In this document: piece by piece, positions 59,715 to 64,000 of the stretch | Layout: the number at the start of each line of letters is the position of its first letter | Numbering within the stretch: position 1 is the stretch's first letter | Origin: Collinsella ihumii | GTDB taxonomy: Bacteria; Actinomycetota; Coriobacteriia; Coriobacteriales; Coriobacteriaceae | NCBI RefSeq assembly: GCF_900046475.1 | Contig: NZ_FCOU01000008.1 | Span: forward strand, 1 to 64,000 | Direction: 5' to 3' | Length of the DNA stretch: 64,000 nt | Program-made: the position numbers and the translations under genes | The notes under the pieces: model-generated | What the model was told of the DNA's origin: nothing | Databases searched by the model: none | Seen by the model: the letters and a program-made list of their open reading frames with translations, nothing else

Positions 59715-60491
59715 ATGCCACAAAGCGCACTCCTCAGCGTGAACAACCTGACCGCCTCGGTCGACGAGAAGACGATCCTGCACGCGGTCAACCTGTCTGT
59801 CAACGCGGGCGAGACCCATGTCCTCATGGGCCCCAACGGCGCCGGCAAGTCCACCATGGGCCATGTCATCATGGGCGACCCCGTCTACACCGTCAACGAC
59901 GGAAGCATCACCTTCGACGGCACCGACATCACCGAGCTCTCCTGCGACAAGCGCAGCCGCGCCGGGCTGTTCCTGTCGTTCCAGGCGCCCGTCGAGATCC
60001 CCGGCGTGCCGCTGTCGAGCTTTTTGCGCGCCACCATCGCCGGCCGTCCCGGCCTGGAGATGAAGGGCAAGGAGTTCCGCCGCCGCGTGAAGGAGCTCGC
60101 CGCCCAGCTCGACATGGACACCGCCTACCTCAACCGCGAGCTCGGCGTGGGCTTCTCCGGCGGCGAGAAGAAGAAGGTCGAGATGCTGCAGCTCCTGCTG
60201 CTCCAGCCCAAGCTCGCCATTCTCGACGAGACCGACTCGGGCCTCGACGTCGACGCGCTGTCCGTTGTCTCCCGCGGCATGGACGCCTATCGCGCGAGCT
60301 GCGACGGCTCGCTCGTCATCATCACCCACAACACGCGCATCCTCGAGCACCTCGAGGTCGACCGCGTGCACGTGATGGTGGGCGGGCGCATCGTGCGCGA
60401 GGACGATGCGAGCCTCATCCCATGGATCGACGAGCACGGCTTCGAGTCGTTCGAGCGCGAGGCCGCCGACGCGGCAGCCGACGCGCGCTAA
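59715..60491 (+). CDS. sufC: Fe-S cluster assembly ATPase SufC
   Basis: 258 aa from the ATG at 59715. ABC-type ATPase that powers the SufBCD scaffold: MGPNGAGKSTMGHVIMG (Walker A), GVGFSGGEKKKVEMLQLLLL (signature), LAILDETDSGLDVDAL (Walker B with SufC-specific DETDSGLD). Longer upstream frame lacks similarity. First gene of a sufC-B-D-S operon, 12 bases before sufB. Confidence 0.96.
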   Translation: MPQSALLSVNNLTASVDEKTILHAVNLSVNAGETHVLMGPNGAGKSTMGHVIMGDPVYTVNDGSITFDGTDITELSCDKRSRAGLFLSFQAPVEIPGVPLSSFLRATIAGRPGLEMKGKEFRRRVKELAAQLDMDTAYLNRELGVGFSGGEKKKVEMLQLLLLQPKLAILDETDSGLDVDALSVVSRGMDAYRASCDGSLVIITHNTRILEHLEVDRVHVMVGGRIVREDDASLIPWIDEHGFESFEREAADAAADAR

Positions 60492-60503
60492 GGAGGCCGG
60501 CTC

Positions 60504-61916
60504 ATGGCGAAAAAGCGTACCGAGGTCGCGGACATCGACCGCAGCCTCTACGATTTCAAGGACTCCGAGGAGGGCTTCGAGCGCCTCGACGCGGGCCTGA
60601 CGCCCGAGATCGTGACTGAGATCTCCCAGCGCAAGGACGAGCCGGACTGGATGCTCGACTTCCGCCTGAAGTCCCTTGAGATCTACAACTCCATGCCGAA
60701 CCCGACGTGGGGGCCCTCCATCGCGGGCCTCGACATGGACCATATCGTCACCTACGTGAAGCCCAACACCGACCAGAAGGCCGACTGGGAGTCCGTGCCC
60801 GACGACATCAAGAACACGTTCGAGCGCCTGGGCATCCCCGAGGCGGAGCGCAGCTATCTCGCCGGTGTCGGCGCCCAGTACGACTCGGAGCTCGTATACC
60901 ACAACATGCAGGACACGGCCTCCAAGATGGGCATCGTCTACTCCGGCATCGAGGAGGCGCTGCACGAGCCCCGCTGGGAGGAGATCATCCGGGACAAGTT
61001 CATGACGCTCATCCCGCCCACCGACCACAAGTTCGCGGCGCTGCACGGCGCGGTGTGGTCGGGAGGCTCGTTCGTCTACGTGCCGAAGGGCGTCAAGCTT
61101 GACTTCCCGCTGCAGAGCTACTTCCGCCTGAACGCCGCCGGCGCGGGCCAGTTCGAGCACACGCTCATCATCGTCGAGGACGATGCGGACCTGCACTTCA
61201 TCGAGGGCTGCTCGGCGCCCAAGTACAACGTGGCCAACCTCCACGCCGGCGCCGTCGAGCTGTTCGTGGGCAAGCGCGCGCACCTACGCTACTCCACGAT
61301 CGAGAACTGGTCCAAGAACATGTACAACCTGAACACCAAGCGCGCCCGGTGCGACGAGGAGGGCGAGATCGAGTGGATCTCGGGCTCCTTCGGCAGCCAC
61401 GTGGGCTACCTCTACCCCATGAGCGTGCTGGCGGGCCGCAGGTCCAAGTCGAGCTTCACCGGCATCACGTTCGCCGGCGCCGGCCAGAACCTCGACACCG
61501 GCTGCAAGGTCGTGCTCGGCGCCCCCGAGACCACGGCGACCGTCGAGACCAAGGGCATCTCCAAGGGCGGCGGCATCCAGACCTTCCGCAGCTCGATCGT
61601 CGCCACGCCCGCGGCCGAGGGCTCTGCCGCCACGGTCTCCTGCCAGTCGCTCATGCTCGACGACGAGAGCCGCTCCGACACCATCCCCGCCATGGACATC
61701 CGCGCCAAGAACGTCGACATCGGGCATGAGGCCACCATCGGCCGCATCGGCGACGACAAGATCTTCTACCTCATGAGCCGCGGCATCTCCGAGGAGGAGG
61801 CACGGACCATGATCGTGAACGGCTTTGCGAACCCGGTCTCCAAGGAGCTGCCGCTTGAGTACGCCGTCGAGATGAACAACCTGATCAAGCTCGAGATGGA
61901 AGGGGCGATCGGATAG
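60504..61916 (+). CDS. sufB: Fe-S cluster scaffold protein SufB
   Basis: 470 aa. Beta-helix scaffold protein on which 4Fe-4S clusters are built. Conserved segments: AALHGAVWSGGSFVYVPKGV, FEHTLIIVEDDADLHFIEGCSAPKY, IENWSKNMYNLNTKRA, and the C-terminal ISRGISEEEARTMIVNGF. GCSAP and other Cys/His positions needed for cluster formation are present. Starts 12 bases after sufC; stop overlaps the sufD start by one base. Confidence 0.96.
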   Translation: MAKKRTEVADIDRSLYDFKDSEEGFERLDAGLTPEIVTEISQRKDEPDWMLDFRLKSLEIYNSMPNPTWGPSIAGLDMDHIVTYVKPNTDQKADWESVPDDIKNTFERLGIPEAERSYLAGVGAQYDSELVYHNMQDTASKMGIVYSGIEEALHEPRWEEIIRDKFMTLIPPTDHKFAALHGAVWSGGSFVYVPKGVKLDFPLQSYFRLNAAGAGQFEHTLIIVEDDADLHFIEGCSAPKYNVANLHAGAVELFVGKRAHLRYSTIENWSKNMYNLNTKRARCDEEGEIEWISGSFGSHVGYLYPMSVLAGRRSKSSFTGITFAGAGQNLDTGCKVVLGAPETTATVETKGISKGGGIQTFRSSIVATPAAEGSAATVSCQSLMLDDESRSDTIPAMDIRAKNVDIGHEATIGRIGDDKIFYLMSRGISEEEARTMIVNGFANPVSKELPLEYAVEMNNLIKLEMEGAIG

Positions 61917-63229
61917 TGGAGGCCCTGAAGATCAAACATGCCAGCGCTATGCCCGCCCCCACCTGGGGCTGGCTGCGCATGAACGACGCCACGATCGAGA
62001 TCCCCGCCGACCTCGCGCGCGCCCGCGCCGTCACCGTGGAGGCCGACGAGGACCTCACCGAGAACCACGCGAGCTTCGAGGGCGCGGTGGCCGAGCTGCA
62101 GGAGCGCATCGACGCCGCACGCGGCGACGCCTGCGACACGTTTCCTTGGCTATGACGTCTGCAGCGGCCTCGCGTACGGCGCTGTATCTTATACACATCT
62201 AGATGTGTATAAGGGACAGGCGTCGACGACCTCGACACCCCGGCGCTGTCCGCCTACCAGAAGCGCGCCACCCGCGAGGAGATCGCGGGCGATGTCGCCG
62301 CCTCCTTCGAGACGGGCATCCATATCGACGCGCGCTCGTATCTGAACTTCCTCGCCGGCAGCACCGTCGTGCTCGCCACCGAGAAGGGAGAGACCGAAAG
62401 CGCCGTGGTCCGCGTCGACGGCGAGCCCGGCCACGCGGCGGGCGCCTCCGTCGACGTGGTGACTGCCCCCGACTCCACGCTCGACGTCACCATCTCGCTC
62501 GATGGCGACGCGTCCGGCAGCAGCAAGGCCGGCCTCATCGGCTCCGAGCTGCGCGTGTTCGCCGGAGCGCGCTCCCGTGTGAACGTCGTCGTCTACGTGA
62601 CCGCCGACGCGCCGTTCACCGTGATCGACGATTCCGGCTACGTGCTCGACGAGGGCGCGCGCGTGAACGTCCGCCACATCGTGCTCGGCGGCGGCCGCAC
62701 CTACACCGGCCTCGCCCCCGACCTTCGCCGCGACACCGCCCGAATCGACCTCGACACCCGCCATCTCCCCCCCGGCGAGGATGCGCGCGACTTCAACTAC
62801 ATCATCCGCCATCGCGGTCGCAAGACCTTCTCGAACATGGACGCCAACGGCGTGCTGACGGGCACCTCGCGCGACGTGCTGAGCTCCACGCACGGAATCG
62901 CGCTTGCCCACGGGTGCAAGGGCTCCGAGGGCTCCGAGCGCGAGACGGTGCTTCTGGCCAACCAGGGCGTGGACAACAAAACCGTCCCGACCATCCTGTG
63001 CGACGAGGACGACGTGGCGGGCAACCACGGCGCCACGATCGGGCACGTGCGTCCCGAGCAGCTGTTCTACCTCGGATGCCGCGGCCTTTCCCAGGAGCAG
63101 GCGGAGTCCCTGTTCGTGGCGGCGAAGCTCGAGGACGCCGCCCTTTCCGCACCGACTGACGACATCCGCGAGAACGTGGTGCGCCTCGGTTCCGCCCTCA
63201 TCGATGGTTTCGAGGAGGAGATCGCATGA
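61916..63229 (+). CDS. sufD: SufD scaffold protein, interrupted by adapter and frameshift (assembly)
   Basis: Starts with GTG at 61916 directly at the sufB stop. 61916-62155 encodes an N-terminus (MEALKIKHASAMPAPTWGWL) then hits a TGA near 62153; the adapter follows at 62182-62219. From about 62220 the frame runs to 63229: TPALSAYQKRATREEIAGDV, HIVLGGGRTYTG, KTFSNMDANGVLTGTSRDVLSSTHGIALAHG, DDVAGNHGATIGHVRPEQLFYLGCRGLSQEQAESLFVAA, all typical SufD C-terminal features. The break is adapter-associated, so the real gene is probably intact. Confidence 0.85.
62182..62219. other. Nextera mate-pair junction adapter inside sufD
   Basis: CTGTaTCTTATACACATCT (62182-62200) then AGATGTGTATAAGgGACAG (62201-62219), the inverted mosaic ends with one mismatch each. 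Assembly artefact. Confidence 0.93.
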
Positions 63230-64000
63230 TCGATATCGACGTGAATCCCTATAAGGCGGATTTCCCGCTGCTTGCGGGCAAGCCCGACATCGCGTTTCTG
63301 GACAGCGGCGCCACCGCCCAGCGCCCTGCCTGCGTGCTCGATGCGCAGCGCGCGTTCTACGAGACCATGAACGCCAACCCGCTGCGCGGCCTGTACTCGC
63401 TCTCCGTCGAGGCGACCGAGGCCATCGCCAAGGTCCGTTCGCAGATCGCCGCGCTCATCGGAGCGGTGGACGACCGCGGGCGGGCGCAGGCGAACGACAT
63501 CGTGTTCAGCCGCAATGCGAGCGAGTCTTTGAACCTAGTGGCCAAGTCCTTCGCCCCGCTTGTGCTCAAGCCCGGCGACGAGGTCGCCATCACCATCATG
63601 GAGCACCACTCCAACCTCATCCCCTGGCAGCAGGCGTGCGCCGCCGCCGGCGCCAAGCTCGTCTACCTCTACCCCACCCCCGAAGGCGTGCTCACCGACG
63701 AGGAGATCGCCGAGAAGATCGGCCCCGCGACCAAGATCGTCGCGGCCGTGCACGTGTCGAACGTCCTCGGCGTGGTGAACCCGATCGAGAAGCTTGCCAA
63801 GGCGGCCCACGACAACGGTGCGTACCTGGTCGTCGACGCCGCGCAGTCCATCCCGCACATGTCGATCGACGTGCGCGAGCTGGGCGCGGACTTCATCGCG
63901 TTTTCCGCCCACAAGGCGTTCGGCCCCATGGGCATCGGCGTGCTGTGGGGTCGCCACGAGCTGCTCGAGCAGATGCCTCCCATGCTCACCGGCGGCGAGA
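63226..64000 (+). CDS. sufS: Cysteine desulfurase SufS, C-terminus outside window
   Basis: The first 258 residues are present. PLP-dependent class V aminotransferase fold: FLDSGATAQRPACVLDA, VFSRNASESLNLVAKSF, EHHSNLIPWQ, VDAAQSIPHMSIDV and the Schiff-base lysine in FSAHKAFGPMGIG. It supplies sulfur from cysteine for SufBCD. ATG overlaps the sufD stop (ATGA). Continues beyond the right edge. Confidence 0.94.
   Translation, partial: MIDIDVNPYKADFPLLAGKPDIAFLDSGATAQRPACVLDAQRAFYETMNANPLRGLYSLSVEATEAIAKVRSQIAALIGAVDDRGRAQANDIVFSRNASESLNLVAKSFAPLVLKPGDEVAITIMEHHSNLIPWQQACAAAGAKLVYLYPTPEGVLTDEEIAEKIGPATKIVAAVHVSNVLGVVNPIEKLAKAAHDNGAYLVVDAAQSIPHMSIDVRELGADFIAFSAHKAFGPMGIGVLWGRHELLEQMPPMLTGGE

Noticed and set aside
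61916-63229. True sufD pseudogene
   Set aside because: The break coincides with an adapter junction, and both halves and the rest of the suf operon are intact and conserved.
1-64000. CRISPR arrays, tRNA or rRNA genes
   Set aside because: No regularly spaced repeats, no cloverleaf-like sequence with a GGTTCGAAT-type arm in a gene-free stretch, and no rRNA sequence were seen.

Overview
The window is high-GC chromosomal DNA of an anaerobic gut-type actinobacterium, most likely a coriobacterium such as Collinsella. That assignment is an inference from the gene set: FeFe-hydrogenase maturases HydE/HydG/HydF, Pta and AckA, a SufCBDS operon with no Isc genes in view, an ECF transporter, a serpin, and several GC-rich palindromic repeat families. 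No rRNA, tRNA or CRISPR array was seen. Three 38-bp head-to-head Tn5 mosaic ends (3462-3499, 45431-45468, 62182-62219) look like Nextera mate-pair junction adapters left in the assembly. They break a coiled-coil protein gene, xseA and sufD, so those breaks are probably artefacts.

Layout. 1-3461: housekeeping genes (P1 peptidase end, maf, DJ-1-like, RlmD-like methyltransferase, truncated coiled-coil protein). 3571-4793: an IS1595-like element. 5055-9270: hydrogenase maturation operon (TM1266-like, hydE, hydG, hydF; minus strand). 9543-10948: a serpin with a one-base frameshift. 11068-13309: glf and a glycosyltransferase. 13474-14460: pta. 15164-30239: a RiPP (ribosomally made, modified peptide) island. 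30408-42724: a rhamnose-containing exopolysaccharide operon led by a NusG/LoaP-type antiterminator. 43151-49855: ackA, HIT protein, xseB/xseA, membrane zinc protease, rnd, lipid kinase. 50005-54103: a tryptophan-type leader peptide and attenuator ahead of a four-gene ECF transporter. 54218-58853: RNA methyltransferase, small membrane protein, TIM-barrel-like protein, TetR and DegV. 59090-64000: Rrf2/IscR-like regulator divergent from sufCBDS.

The RiPP island is the most interesting part. It has three radical SAM/SPASM maturases, each with a short precursor peptide just downstream or overlapping, and two 88-aa PqqD-like recognition proteins. The precursors share a gap-free 25-residue leader ending in an invariant Cys25. 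An export operon (HPr-kinase-like protein, S24/S26 peptidase, ABC exporter) lies between the peptide clusters, but its first gene is split by an IS21 element with a 5-bp target duplication. Four homologous NTF2/SnoaL-like proteins, three of them carrying a C-terminal LytTR DNA-binding domain, are interspersed. All four transcription units (two pqqD units, one maturase unit, the export operon) have the same promoter plan: two CATTCGTT-like boxes 22 bp apart, then 41-42 nt, then a TANAAT -10 element. I infer one co-regulated peptide system, with the NTF2-LytTR proteins as candidate regulators.

The RiPP and polysaccharide blocks lie between pta and ackA, which are adjacent in many bacteria. Several of their genes look less GC-rich than the flanking housekeeping genes, consistent with an accessory region.
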